The translations under genes and the position numbers were made by a program. A stretch of DNA of 64,000 nt from Castellaniella sp040276065 (GTDB taxonomy: Bacteria > Pseudomonadota > Gammaproteobacteria > Burkholderiales > Burkholderiaceae_B). Positions 42,775-51,600 of this stretch are shown piece after piece; position 1 is the stretch's first letter; each line of letters starts with the position of its first letter. The notes beneath the pieces are model-generated. The model ran no database searches, was not told where the DNA came from, and worked only from the letters and a program-made list of their open reading frames with translations. The stretch covers positions 1 through 64,000 of the forward strand of contig NZ_JBELOI010000002.1 of NCBI RefSeq assembly GCF_040276065.1, read 5' to 3'.

Positions 42775-43185
42775 ATGAGCAGCCAAGTAAAGTACCTGAA
42801 CCCCGAGGGCGCATGTCCCGCGCAGGGCCTGTACTCGCACGTGGGGACGGCCGATGGAAAGTTGATGTTCGTCGCGGGCCAGTTGTCCGTCGGTGCCGAT
42901 GGCGGCGTGGTGGGCAAGAACGATTTCGAGGCTCAGTTCAAGCAGATCTTCAGCAACCTGGGCGACGTGCTCAAGGGCTTGGGCGGGGATTTCAACAATG
43001 TCATCAAGTTCACGACGTATCTCGTGCACTCGCAGGATATCGAAAAGTTCATGAAGCTGCGCGCCGAGCTTTTCCCACAGATCTTCAAGGGGCCCAACTT
43101 TCCGCCCAACACCATGCTGGTCATCGACAGGCTCGTGAAGGAGGACTTCCAGCTCGAGGTCGAGGCGATTGTCCACGTGCCCTAA
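42775..43185 (+). CDS. RidA-family protein, copy 1
   Basis: The 136-residue protein has the RidA (YjgF/YER057c) trimer fold: LYSHVGTADGKLMFVAGQL, the FKQIFSNLGDVLKGLGGDF helix, VIKFTTYLVH and MLVIDRLVKEDFQLEVEAI. The catalytic arginine of archetypal RidA (in the R-AA-VEV region) is not in its usual place, so it belongs to a subgroup whose reaction is not settled, probably hydrolysis of an imine/enamine or a related small-molecule step. GGAGAG precedes the ATG. A large hairpin and the TRAP genes follow. Confidence 0.85.
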   Translation: MSSQVKYLNPEGACPAQGLYSHVGTADGKLMFVAGQLSVGADGGVVGKNDFEAQFKQIFSNLGDVLKGLGGDFNNVIKFTTYLVHSQDIEKFMKLRAELFPQIFKGPNFPPNTMLVIDRLVKEDFQLEVEAIVHVP

Positions 43186-43252
43186 AGAAGCCGAGTTCGG
43201 CGATGCCTTGGGTGTCAGATGAGTTCCCGGCGTCTAGGCAGGCTGAAATCCA

Positions 43253-43306
43253 GAGGCCGGTCCATGGCGCCGATCCGTGTTTTAGCGCGGATCGGCGTCC
43301 GGCCTC
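43253..43306 (+). terminator. Nested double stem-loop after ridA
   Basis: An inner stem CGCCGATCCG/CGGATCGGCG (43268-43277 with 43288-43297) is enclosed by an outer stem GAGGCCGG/CCGGCCTC (43253-43260 with 43299-43306). Both are perfect. No U-run follows. It lies between ridA and the TRAP receptor gene and may stop part of the transcription or protect the ridA message. Confidence 0.5.
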
Positions 43307-43413
43307 GAATAACAAGAGTCATTGACGCAGTGCCATTCGCAGCCGGTGCTATTGCCATTCATGGGTAAATACACCGATTCCTTCCGTTAGTTGCCTCAAA
43401 TTGGAGAGACATC

Positions 43414-44466
43414 ATGAATAGACGTAAATTCTTGGCTGGCGTGGCCCCGGTGGCCGCGATGGCCGGAGTCCCCGCCGTGGTCAAGGCCCAGGAAAAGATC
43501 ACCTGGCGCTTGCAATCGAGTTGGCCGAAAGGGGTGGAGTCGCAGTACCATGCGGACACTTTCGCACAAAAGGTCACCGAGCTCAGTGGCGGCAGGCTGA
43601 CCATTCAGAGCCTCACGGCCGGCTCCATCGTCGGCGGTCTCGACGTGTTCGATGCGGTGAATCAAGGGGTGATCGACGCCTCACACAGCCTTGCCTCCTA
43701 CTGGCTCGGCAAGGAGCCGTCCGCGCCGATGTTCGCCGCGATTCCCCTGGGCATGGATCCGCTCCAGTACTCCATCTGGTACTACCAAAAGGACGGCCTG
43801 AGCCTCTGGAAAGAGATGTACTCCAAGTACAACTTCGGTTGGGTGGGCCCCTGCGGGCTGAACACCGCCGAGGATTTCCTGTGGTCCCACAAGCCCATCC
43901 GCGAACTCAAGGATTTCGACGGACTCAAGATTCGGACGGTTGGCTACTGGGGTGATATCGTCACCAAGATCGGCGCCCGGGTCGTGACCTTGCCGGGTGG
44001 CGAAATCTACGGCGCGCTGGACCGCAAGATCCTGGATGCCGCCGAGTTCGCGAATCCGTCCGCGGACTACGTCATGGGCTTCCACCAGGTGTGTAAGTAT
44101 GTCCACGTGCCCGGGGTGCACCAGCCGGCCTCGGTTTCAGAGCTGATCATCAACAAGAAAGCCTGGGACAGCCTCACGCCCGAGCTCAAGAGCATCGTTC
44201 AGGAGGCCGCGAAGGCCACCACGTTCGAGAGCTGGGGCCATTGCATCGTCGAGGACAACAAGGCCATTGCCAAGTTCAAGGAATACGGCACCGAGTTCGT
44301 CAAGCTTTCTCCGGAATTTATCGCGTCGCTGAAGGCACTGGCGGATGAATACTATGCGGAAAAGGCAAAGAGCGACCCGTTCTTCGCGAGGGTGTTCAAC
44401 TCGCAGCAAGAGGTCATAAAAGAGTACAACGGCTGGGCCGAGTACATGTTGCCGCCGAAAATCTAA
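43414..44466 (+). CDS. dctP: TRAP transporter substrate-binding protein (DctP type), Tat-type signal
   Basis: The 350-residue receptor begins MNRRKFLAGVAPVAAMAGVP, a twin-arginine signal. The mature part has SSWPKGVESQYHADTFAQKV, a LKDFDGLKIRTVGYWGDIV segment with the substrate arginine, and GGEIYGALDRKILDAAEFANP. This last pattern is that of receptors for 2-oxo acids and related monocarboxylates (DctP/TakP-like) rather than C4 acids. GGAGAG lies before its ATG. dctQ and dctM follow. Confidence 0.9.
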   Translation: MNRRKFLAGVAPVAAMAGVPAVVKAQEKITWRLQSSWPKGVESQYHADTFAQKVTELSGGRLTIQSLTAGSIVGGLDVFDAVNQGVIDASHSLASYWLGKEPSAPMFAAIPLGMDPLQYSIWYYQKDGLSLWKEMYSKYNFGWVGPCGLNTAEDFLWSHKPIRELKDFDGLKIRTVGYWGDIVTKIGARVVTLPGGEIYGALDRKILDAAEFANPSADYVMGFHQVCKYVHVPGVHQPASVSELIINKKAWDSLTPELKSIVQEAAKATTFESWGHCIVEDNKAIAKFKEYGTEFVKLSPEFIASLKALADEYYAEKAKSDPFFARVFNSQQEVIKEYNGWAEYMLPPKI

Positions 44467-44607
44467 TCCATTCAGTGGTAGCGTCAGGGAAGGGGATGTG
44501 GCCGGTGGCATGGGCGATCCCCTTTCCTGATGTCCCGTGAGGCGAACCTGGCATGGATTTGTCGGAAACTCCTGAAAAACAAGGCTCCCTCGCAAAGGAG
44601 ACGACGC

Positions 44608-45111
44608 TTGAATAATTTTCTAACACTCGTGGATCGGCTGAATCTTTGGGCCGGCGAGATATGCAAATGGTTCGTCGCGCTGCTGACGCTCGTTCTGACG
44701 TTCGAGGTCATCATGCGTTATGTGTTCAATAGTCCGACGATATGGGCCTACGACATCAGCTATATGCTTGGCGGTTCATTCTTTGCGCTAGGAATGGGGT
44801 ATACGCTGCTCAAGAACGATCATGTGCGAGTGGATATTTTTTATCAGAAGTATTCCCCACGCACGCAGGCGATGGTCGATGCGGTGTTGACGCTTTGCCT
44901 GTTCCTGCCGTGCTTCGGTTTGCTGCTGTACCATCTGGTGCCCTACGTGTATGACTCCTGGGCGGTTTCCGAGAAATCGCTCGAAAGTTTCTGGCGGCCG
45001 CCGATCTATCCGTTCAAAACGGTGCTGCTGATCAGCATCATGTTGCTTCTCCTTCAAGGGATCGCGGTATTCCTGAGGGCGGTGCGGATCATATTTTCCA
45101 AGGAGCGCTGA
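44608..45111 (+). CDS. dctQ: TRAP transporter small permease (DctQ type)
   Basis: The 167-residue membrane protein has four hydrophobic segments and the FEVIMRYVFNSPTIWAYDIS and LLKNDHVRVDIFY motifs of DctQ. The start is placed at the TTG at 44608 because AAGGAG stands 7 bases before it; an ATG at 44530 would add 26 basic residues without membrane character. dctM follows after 2 bases. Confidence 0.88.
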   Translation: MNNFLTLVDRLNLWAGEICKWFVALLTLVLTFEVIMRYVFNSPTIWAYDISYMLGGSFFALGMGYTLLKNDHVRVDIFYQKYSPRTQAMVDAVLTLCLFLPCFGLLLYHLVPYVYDSWAVSEKSLESFWRPPIYPFKTVLLISIMLLLLQGIAVFLRAVRIIFSKER

Positions 45112-45113
45112 TC

Positions 45114-46445
45114 ATGGCGGCATTCTCCCCAGAGTTGAACACCGCCCTGATGTTTGGATTTTTGCTGCTTGGGATTCTGGTCGGTTATCAAATCGCCTTT
45201 GTCCTGGGTGCCATCGGTCTGGCATTCGGCTTGAGCCTGTTCGGCATGAATTTTCTCGGCTCATTCACGCTGAACTTCATGGCGGTCATGAAGAACTACG
45301 TGCTTCTTGCGATTCCCCTGTTCGTGCTGATGGGGAACGTCATGGAGCGATCAGGGGTCAGTGAAAAGTTATACGGCGCGATCTATATCCTCGCCGGCCG
45401 ACTGCCCGGCGGGCTGGCGGTGGCGACCACAGTCCTGGCGACGATCTTTGCCGCCTGCACCGGCGTGGTCGGGGCCTCGGTCGTTACGATGGGTTCCCTG
45501 TCCTTGCCGGCCATGCTGAAGCGCGGCTATGACAAGCGGATGGTGTCGGGCCTGATCTGCGCGGCCGGCTGCCTCGGGGTCTTGATTCCGCCGAGCATCA
45601 TGATCGTGATCTATGGCCCGGTGGCGGGGATTCCCGTGGGCGATCTGTTCATGGCCGCAACAGGCCCCGGCCTGATCTTGTCCGCCGGCTACATCCTGTA
45701 CGTGCTCATCCGCTGCACCCTGAATCCGAAGCTCGGCCCGCCCATGTCCCGCGAGGAGCAGGCTGCGATTCCCGCAAAAGAAAAGTTCAAGATCATGGGG
45801 ACGTCCTTCTTTCCCCCAGTCGTGATCATACTGGCGGTGCTGGGTTCCATCTTCTTTGGCGTGGCCTCGCCCACCGAGGCGGCGGCGGTCGGGGCGTTTG
45901 CGGCGATGCTGCTTGCTGTTTTCTACAAGCGATTCACCCTCGCCATGGTCGGAGAGGCCTCCGAGTCCACCTTGCGGATCACGGCGATGATCCTGACCAT
46001 GACGGCCTGCGCCACCTTGTTCGTGTCGACCTTCATGTCCTTTGGCGGTGGCGAGGTCGTCGAGCGCCTGATGCTGGGCCTGCCGTTTGGCAAATGGGGC
46101 GTGCTGTTCGTGATGCTCCTGATCGTGGTCATCCTGGGGATGTTCCTCGATTGGATCCCGACCGTGCTGGTGGTGGTGCCGCTGTACACCCCCATTGCCG
46201 CGACGCTCGGATTCGATCCGATCTGGTTTGCCACGCTCATCATCGTCGTGCTGCAGCTCTCGTATCTGACGCCTCCGTTTGCGCTGGCGACCTTTTATTT
46301 CAAGGGAATCGCGCCAAAGGGCATCACCATGGGGGACATCTATATATCGGTTCTGCCATATATAGGGATACAAGTCGCAGTGATCACGCTCTGCGTTGTT
46401 TACCCGGATATCATCCTTTGGCTGCCCAACACCATCGGTAGATAA
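45114..46445 (+). CDS. dctM: TRAP transporter large permease (DctM type)
   Basis: The 443-residue protein has about 12 hydrophobic segments with DctM motifs: IPLFVLMGNVMERSGVSEKL, GASVVTMGSLSLPAMLKRGY, LGVLIPPSIMIVIYGPVAG, GVASPTEAAAVG and DWIPTVLVVVPLYTPIA. It completes the importer of this cluster and is followed after 22 bases by the DUF1989 gene. Confidence 0.93.
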   Translation: MAAFSPELNTALMFGFLLLGILVGYQIAFVLGAIGLAFGLSLFGMNFLGSFTLNFMAVMKNYVLLAIPLFVLMGNVMERSGVSEKLYGAIYILAGRLPGGLAVATTVLATIFAACTGVVGASVVTMGSLSLPAMLKRGYDKRMVSGLICAAGCLGVLIPPSIMIVIYGPVAGIPVGDLFMAATGPGLILSAGYILYVLIRCTLNPKLGPPMSREEQAAIPAKEKFKIMGTSFFPPVVIILAVLGSIFFGVASPTEAAAVGAFAAMLLAVFYKRFTLAMVGEASESTLRITAMILTMTACATLFVSTFMSFGGGEVVERLMLGLPFGKWGVLFVMLLIVVILGMFLDWIPTVLVVVPLYTPIAATLGFDPIWFATLIIVVLQLSYLTPPFALATFYFKGIAPKGITMGDIYISVLPYIGIQVAVITLCVVYPDIILWLPNTIGR

Positions 46446-46467
46446 TTCGGCGCTTGGCTTTTGAATA

Positions 46468-47094
46468 ATGGGTAATTTCATGACAGATGACAAGGTATTG
46501 GTTTCAGAGGTATTGGTTCCTGGCGGCCATGCCAAGGCTTTCGAGGTCAAAAAGGGCCAGTTGCTGCAGATCATCGACGCCGAGGGCGGGCAGGTGGCGG
46601 ATTTCATCGCCTTCAATCAGAAGGATCATTCCGAAAAACTCTCTCCGACGCATACCCGCATTTCCTTGAAATCCCTGACTCTCAAAGTCGGGGATACCCT
46701 GCGCTCCAGCATGCGCAAGCCGATGTTCGAGATCGTGGAGGATCGGTCGCCGTCGCATGACATACTGATTGCGGCTTGCGACGAGCAACGATATCTGGTG
46801 GATTATGGCGTCGCCGAGCACCGCAGTTGTGTGGCGAACTTCGAAGAGGTGCTGGCACCGTATGGGATCGGCCGCGAGACGTTTCCGGATCCGTTCAATA
46901 TATTTCAGAGCACGCACATTGAACAGGACGGCACGCTCGTCCAAGAGCCATGCAAGACCGCGGCGGGTGATTTCATTCTACTGAAAGCCCTGACCGATAT
47001 CGTCGGAGCGGTTTCCGCGTGCCCCATGGATTTGAACCCGATTGGGGGGGCCCGGCTTACCGACATCCGAGTTCGGGTCTACGAAGGTTCATAA
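46468..47094 (+). CDS. DUF1989 family protein (urea-carboxylase-associated type)
   Basis: The 208-residue protein matches the DUF1989 pattern: GQLLQIIDAEGGQVADFIAF, SPTHTRISLKSLTLKVGD, MFEIVEDRSPSHDILIAACD and CPMDLNPIGG. Members occur beside urea carboxylase/allophanate and guanidine-related genes and in various amino-acid catabolic operons; their reaction is poorly known. Here it lies between a TRAP transporter and RidA/FAH genes with no urea carboxylase nearby. The ATG at 46480 is an alternative start. Confidence 0.82.
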   Translation: MGNFMTDDKVLVSEVLVPGGHAKAFEVKKGQLLQIIDAEGGQVADFIAFNQKDHSEKLSPTHTRISLKSLTLKVGDTLRSSMRKPMFEIVEDRSPSHDILIAACDEQRYLVDYGVAEHRSCVANFEEVLAPYGIGRETFPDPFNIFQSTHIEQDGTLVQEPCKTAAGDFILLKALTDIVGAVSACPMDLNPIGGARLTDIRVRVYEGS

Positions 47095-47116
47095 ATCAAC
47101 CAACAAGGAGAATCGA

Positions 47117-47506
47117 ATGGCTTATAAAGTCTTCAATCCCAGCGATCTGCCCACCCCCCCCCTGAACACCTGGTCGAACATCAAGGTGCACAGCAACGGG
47201 CATTTCTATATCGCCGGCATGGTCGCCGAGGGCGACAGCATGTACGAGCAAACCAAAGCGGTGTTCGAGTCCATCCGTCAATTGGTGGAAGCGGCCGGTG
47301 GGGTGATGGATGACATCATGACCATCCAGATCTTTGTCAACAACCTCGATGAGAACACCGAGGTGTGGCGGGCGCGCCGTGAGTTTTTCAAGGGTGATTT
47401 CCCGTGCTCGACCTTGATCGAGGTTGCGCGGGTTGGATCGCCCAAGGTCTACCCGCCCATGCGTGTGGAGATCAACTGCAGCGGCTACATCGGCGGCAGC
47501 CAATAA
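47117..47506 (+). CDS. RidA-family protein, copy 2
   Basis: The 129-residue protein has the RidA fold: LNTWSNIKVHSNGHFYIAGM, an AVFESIRQLVEAAGGVMDDI helix, MTIQIFVNN and a C-terminal PPMRVEINCSGYI. It differs strongly from copy 1 (42775-43185), so the two probably do different steps rather than being a recent duplicate. AAGGAG stands 7 bases before the ATG. It precedes the second FAH gene. Confidence 0.85.
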   Translation: MAYKVFNPSDLPTPPLNTWSNIKVHSNGHFYIAGMVAEGDSMYEQTKAVFESIRQLVEAAGGVMDDIMTIQIFVNNLDENTEVWRARREFFKGDFPCSTLIEVARVGSPKVYPPMRVEINCSGYIGGSQ

Positions 47507-47523
47507 GCCACCGAGGTGTGACA

Positions 47524-47559
47524 GAGGCCCGGCGCTCCGTTCTGGAGGGCCGGGCTCTC
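47524..47559 (+). terminator. Stem-loop between ridA and FAH genes
   Basis: GAGGCCCGGCGCTCC pairs with GGAGGGCCGGGCTCTC around a short loop, with one bulge. No U-run follows and the next gene starts 24 bases later on the same strand, so it is more likely an intercistronic stabiliser than a terminator. Confidence 0.4.
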
Positions 47560-47583
47560 GGCTTCTAGAGGAGGTGTTGATTC

Positions 47584-48426
47584 ATGAAACTGGTTAGATA
47601 CGGCGAAGCGGGGCAGGAAAGGCCCGGGATTCTGGATGCCCAGGACGGCATTCGGGATTTGTCCGCGCACCTTGCGGATTGGGCGGGCGAGGCGTTCAGC
47701 CCCGCGAGCCTTGCCAAGGTTCGGCAATTGGATGTCCAGTCGCTGCCGCTCGTGGCGGGCACGCCGCGCCTGGGCGCGCCGGTCGGGGGGGCTCCGAAGT
47801 TCATCGCCATTGGCTTGAACTATGCGGATCACGCCAAGGAATCGGGGATGCAGATTCCGGGCGAGCCCATTGTGTTCCTGAAGGCGACGAGCAGCCTGTG
47901 CGGTGCCTACGATGCGGTTGAAAAGCCGCGGGGTTCCACCAAGCTTGACTGGGAGGTCGAGCTGGCGGTGATCATCGGGACGCGCGCGAAGTATGTCAGC
48001 GAGCAGGACGCCCTCGGGCATGTCGCCGGGTATGCCGTGTGCAACGATGTGTCCGAGCGCCATTTCCAGATCGAGCGGCTTGGTCAATGGACCAAGGGCA
48101 AGAGCCATGACACGTTTGGCCCTCTGGGGCCCTGGCTGGTGAGTGCCGACGAGGTGCAGGACCCGCGCAATCTTGCGATGTGGCTGGAGGTCAATGGCCA
48201 GCGCCGCCAGACCGGCTCCACCGCGACGATGATCTTCGATGTGCCCAAGCTCATTGCCTATGTGTCCGGGATGATGACGCTCAATCCCGGTGACATCATC
48301 ACCACCGGCACGCCGCCGGGCGTGGGCATGGGCATGAAGCCGCCGCTGTACTTGAATGTGGGCGACACCATGGCGCTGGGCATCGAGGGGCTTGGCGAAC
48401 AGCGCCAAACCGTAGTCGCCGCCTGA
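47584..48426 (+). CDS. Fumarylacetoacetate hydrolase (FAH) family protein, copy 2
   Basis: The 280-residue protein has the FAH landmarks FIAIGLNYADHAKESGM, the metal carboxylates in KLDWEVELAVIIG, NDVSERHFQIERLGQW, GKSHDTFGPLGPWLV and GDIITTGTPPGVGMGM. It resembles 2-keto-acid hydratase/ureidoglycolate-lyase-annotated FAH proteins. AGAGGAGG precedes the ATG. It is the last gene of the ridA-TRAP-DUF1989-ridA-FAH run. Likely role: hydrolysis or decarboxylation of an oxo-acid intermediate of the imported compound. Confidence 0.88.
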   Translation: MKLVRYGEAGQERPGILDAQDGIRDLSAHLADWAGEAFSPASLAKVRQLDVQSLPLVAGTPRLGAPVGGAPKFIAIGLNYADHAKESGMQIPGEPIVFLKATSSLCGAYDAVEKPRGSTKLDWEVELAVIIGTRAKYVSEQDALGHVAGYAVCNDVSERHFQIERLGQWTKGKSHDTFGPLGPWLVSADEVQDPRNLAMWLEVNGQRRQTGSTATMIFDVPKLIAYVSGMMTLNPGDIITTGTPPGVGMGMKPPLYLNVGDTMALGIEGLGEQRQTVVAA

Positions 48427-48450
48427 TCGGGGGCTGGGTCGGCGCCCAGC

Positions 48451-49323
48451 CTAGAAATCGAACATCGGCTCGACGGCATCGCCGACCTGCAAGCAGGCCT
48501 CGCCGTCGGGCAGGGCGGCAATGGCATTCATGCCGAACAGCACGCCCTGTTCGAACTCGCGGTGCCGCGCCAGCGTGCGGCCCGGCTCGGGCGCAGTTTG
48601 CCCGGTCCGGGGATCGACATTGGGGATGGGACAGCGAGCGCAGGCCTTGACGAAGGCGAATCCGATGTCGCCGACCTGAAATCCCGCCAGATGATCCTCG
48701 TCGTAGGGCTCCAGTCCCTGCAGCACGATATTCGGACGAAAGCGGATCATGTCCACGGGCGAGGCGCCCTGGGCCGCCAATTGCCCATTCAATTCATCGA
48801 GCGAGTGCCGATTGGCGACCAGGAAGGGGAAGCCGTCGGCAAAGGCGAACTGGTGCCCGCCGGCCGGCGAGAAGCGCTGCGGCCAGTCCTGGTGGGACTG
48901 AATCCAGTGCGCCACATGCGGTGGACTGGCCGGCCGTCGCGCCTGGGGATGCAGGTGGAGCAGACGGCAAGGCACGCCTAGAAAACCACCAAGCCACCGG
49001 GCGGCGTCCTCGCCCTGGTCCACGCCCCATGTGGCCGCGCCCCAGATGACCACGGGTACGGCCGGGGCATCGGCCGCGGATGCCGGCACCAAACAGTCCG
49101 CCTGACCGGGGGCGCGCAGGGACAGGCCGTCCGCCTGCGGCTCCGGCTGGATCAGGACCATGCGCGGGTATTGGCGTTGAGTGATGAAGATCCCCTGGTC
49201 GTCGACGACGACCCAGTGGCGATCGTAGGCCGGGCCCGCCTCTGAAATGCGAAGTCGCGTGTGGGGAATCCCGGCGCAAGACTTGACCGGATAGCTATAC
49301 AGGCTGTGGATGGTGGGCCGCAT
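48451..49323 (-). CDS. MOSC-domain protein (YcbX-like)
   Basis: The 290-residue protein has the MOSC N-terminal beta-barrel (LYSYPVKSCAGIPHTRLRI, YDRHWVVVDDQGIFITQRQ) and the MOSC core with RFRPNIVLQG and the molybdenum-ligand cysteine in KACARCPIPNVDP. YcbX-type proteins bind molybdenum cofactor and detoxify N-hydroxylated bases. The YcbX C-terminal ferredoxin domain is absent, so a separate electron donor is needed. It converges with the FAH gene. Confidence 0.85.
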   Translation of the reverse strand: MRPTIHSLYSYPVKSCAGIPHTRLRISEAGPAYDRHWVVVDDQGIFITQRQYPRMVLIQPEPQADGLSLRAPGQADCLVPASAADAPAVPVVIWGAATWGVDQGEDAARWLGGFLGVPCRLLHLHPQARRPASPPHVAHWIQSHQDWPQRFSPAGGHQFAFADGFPFLVANRHSLDELNGQLAAQGASPVDMIRFRPNIVLQGLEPYDEDHLAGFQVGDIGFAFVKACARCPIPNVDPRTGQTAPEPGRTLARHREFEQGVLFGMNAIAALPDGEACLQVGDAVEPMFDF

Positions 49324-49330
49324 GCGGAGT

Positions 49331-49355
49331 CCCGTCCCGGCATCGCCGGGACGGG
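49331..49355 (-). terminator. Strong hairpin after glcB
   Basis: CCCGTCCCGGC and GCCGGGACGGG pair perfectly over 11 bases around ATC, 8 bases beyond the glcB stop on the minus strand. No U-run follows. It separates glcB from the MOSC gene and probably ends or attenuates the glcB transcript. Confidence 0.55.
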
Positions 49356-49363
49356 GGTGGGCC

Positions 49364-51538
49364 TTAAGCCTTGGCGGCCTGTTCGGCCTTTTTGGTTTGG
49401 CGCCAGTGGTGCAGCAGGGGCTCGGTGTAGCCGTTGGGCTGCTCCAGTCCCTTGAAGACCAGATCGCAGGCCGCCTTGAAGGCGCACGAGGTGTCGAAAT
49501 GACCGCCCATGGGCTCGTAGAGCGGGTCGCCGGCGTTTTGTTTGTCGACCACCGTGGCCATGCGGCGCATGGTCTGCTCGACTTGCTCGCGCGTGGCGAT
49601 CCCGTGCAGCAGCCAGTTGGCGATGTGCTGGCTCGAGATTCGCAAGGTGGCGCGGTCCTCCATCAGGCCGACATCATGGATGTCGGGCACTTTGGAGCAA
49701 CCCACGCCCTGGTCGATCCAGCGCACGACATAGCCCAGGATGCCTTGGGCGTTGTTGTCGAGTTCTTGCTGGATTTGCTCGGGCGTCCAGTCCGGCTGGA
49801 GGGCCACGGGCACCGTCAGGATGCGGTCGAGAAAGTCCTCGTGGCGGCTTTCCAGGGATTTTTGGACCTCGACCACGTCGACCTGGTGGTAATGCAGCGC
49901 GTGCAGAGCGGCGGCGGTGGGCGAAGGCACCCAGGCCGTGTTGCCGCCGGCCTGGACGTGCGCGATCTTTTGTTCGAGCATCGCGGCCATCAGATCGGGC
50001 ATGGCCCACATGCCCTTGCCGATCTGGGCATGGCCACGCAGGCCGCATTCGAGGCCGGTCTGGACGTTGTTCCGCTCGTAGGCATCGATCCATTCGCGGG
50101 TCTTCATGTCGCCCTTGCGCACCATGGCGCCGGCGCGCATGGAGGTATGGATTTCGTCGCCGGTGCGGTCCAGGAAGCCCGTGTTGATGAACACGACGCG
50201 CTCGGTGGCCGCGGCGATGCAGGCCTTGAGGTTGATGCTGGTGCGGCGCTCTTCGTCCATGATGCCCATCTTGATCGTGTTGGGCTCCAGGCCCAGCAGG
50301 GCCTCGGTGCGGGCGAAGATCTCGCTGGCGAAGGCCACCTCGTCGGGGCCGTGCATTTTGGGCTTGACCACGTAGATCGAGCCGCTGCGGGAGTTCTTGC
50401 GCGCCTTGAGGTCATGGATCGCGGCGAGCGAGGTCATGACGGCGTCGAGGATGCCCTCGGGGATTTCCTGGCCCTGCGCATCGAGGATGGCGGGGTTGGT
50501 CATCAGGTGGCCGACATTGCGCACGAACATCAGCGAGCGACCGTGCAGGGTTGCGGCGCTGCCGTCCAGGGCGGTGTACTGCCGATCGTCGTTGAGGCGG
50601 CGAGTGAAGGTCTTGCCGTCCTTGGTCAGGTCCTCGGTGAGCGTGCCCTTCATCAGGCCCAGCCAGTTGTAGTAGGCCAGAACCTTGTCCTCGGCATCGA
50701 CAGCCGCCACCGAGTCCTCGCAGTCCATGATGGTCGTCAGGGCCGCCTCGACAATGACATCCTTGATGTGGGCGGCATCGGTCTTGCCGATGGGGTGGGT
50801 GGCGTCGAACAGCACCTCGAAGCGCAGGCCGTTGTGAGACAGCACCAGCGCCTCGGGCCGGGCCGCATCGCCGCGGTATCCGAGCAGCGCCCGGGTGTCG
50901 GCCAGGCCGGTGGTCCGGCCATCGGCCAGGGTCACGCGCAGGGCACCCTCGGCCACGGTGTAGTTGGTGGCGTTGCGGTGCGAGCCTTGGGCGAGGGGGA
51001 TGCTGTCGTCCAGGAACTGCCGCGCAAAGGCGATGACCTTGGCACCGCGCACCGGGTTGTAGCTGCCCGAACGGGCCGCGCCGCCGTCATCCGAGATGGC
51101 GTCGGTGCCGTACAGGGCGTCGTAGAGGCTGCCCCAGCGCGCGTTGGCGGCGTTCAGGGCGTAGCGGGCGTTCATGACGGGCACGACCAACTGGGGGCCC
51201 GCCTGCTCGGTGATTTCCGTATCGACGTTCGCGGTGGTGACGGTGACCTTTGCGGGCGCGTCCTTGAGGTAGCCGATATCCTTGAGGAAAGCGCGGTAGG
51301 CGGCCGGATCGGCGATGGCGCCCGGATGCTGTCCATACCAGTCGTCGAGTGCGGCTTGCAGGCGGCCGCGCTCGGCGAGCAAGGCGTGATTCCTGGGCGT
51401 CAAATCATTGATGATCCCGGCGAACCCCTTCCAGAAGGCATCGGCTTGCAGGCCGGTGCCGGGGATGGCCTCTTGTTCGACGAAACGGTGCAGCACGGCT
51501 GCAACCTGGAGCCCGTGGCAGGTGATGCGGTCAGTCAT
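49364..51538 (-). CDS. glcB: Malate synthase G
   Basis: GlcB condenses glyoxylate with acetyl-CoA to malate. The 724-residue length is that of isoform G. Visible family segments are TTIMDCEDSVAAVDAEDKV, SGSIYVVKPKMHGPDEVAFA, KMGIMDEERRTSINLKACIA, VFINTGFLDRTGDEIHTSM and GHAQIGKGMWAMPD. A GntR gene lies upstream on the same strand. It complements the gcl pathway for glyoxylate use encoded further right. Confidence 0.97.
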   Translation of the reverse strand: MTDRITCHGLQVAAVLHRFVEQEAIPGTGLQADAFWKGFAGIINDLTPRNHALLAERGRLQAALDDWYGQHPGAIADPAAYRAFLKDIGYLKDAPAKVTVTTANVDTEITEQAGPQLVVPVMNARYALNAANARWGSLYDALYGTDAISDDGGAARSGSYNPVRGAKVIAFARQFLDDSIPLAQGSHRNATNYTVAEGALRVTLADGRTTGLADTRALLGYRGDAARPEALVLSHNGLRFEVLFDATHPIGKTDAAHIKDVIVEAALTTIMDCEDSVAAVDAEDKVLAYYNWLGLMKGTLTEDLTKDGKTFTRRLNDDRQYTALDGSAATLHGRSLMFVRNVGHLMTNPAILDAQGQEIPEGILDAVMTSLAAIHDLKARKNSRSGSIYVVKPKMHGPDEVAFASEIFARTEALLGLEPNTIKMGIMDEERRTSINLKACIAAATERVVFINTGFLDRTGDEIHTSMRAGAMVRKGDMKTREWIDAYERNNVQTGLECGLRGHAQIGKGMWAMPDLMAAMLEQKIAHVQAGGNTAWVPSPTAAALHALHYHQVDVVEVQKSLESRHEDFLDRILTVPVALQPDWTPEQIQQELDNNAQGILGYVVRWIDQGVGCSKVPDIHDVGLMEDRATLRISSQHIANWLLHGIATREQVEQTMRRMATVVDKQNAGDPLYEPMGGHFDTSCAFKAACDLVFKGLEQPNGYTEPLLHHWRQTKKAEQAAKA

Positions 51539-51578
51539 GATAATCCTAGAGAGTTAAAGCATTTAGGGCCTTGAAGGA

Positions 51579-51600
51579 TTGTACAAGGTCTTATATAAGA
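51579..51600. promoter_or_regulatory. Two palindromes upstream of glcB
   Basis: TTGTACAA (51579-51586) and TCTTATATAAGA (51589-51600) are both perfect palindromes in the 62-base gap between the GntR gene and glcB. The first fits the FCD-GntR operator type, the second may be the promoter core or a second site. Confidence 0.5.

Noticed and set aside
49310..51574. 754-codon plus-strand frame opposite glcB, and a similar 757-codon frame at 55005-57278
   Set aside because: Both are antisense to clear enzymes, made of Val/Gly/Asp/His-rich sequence typical of the reverse frame of GC-rich genes.
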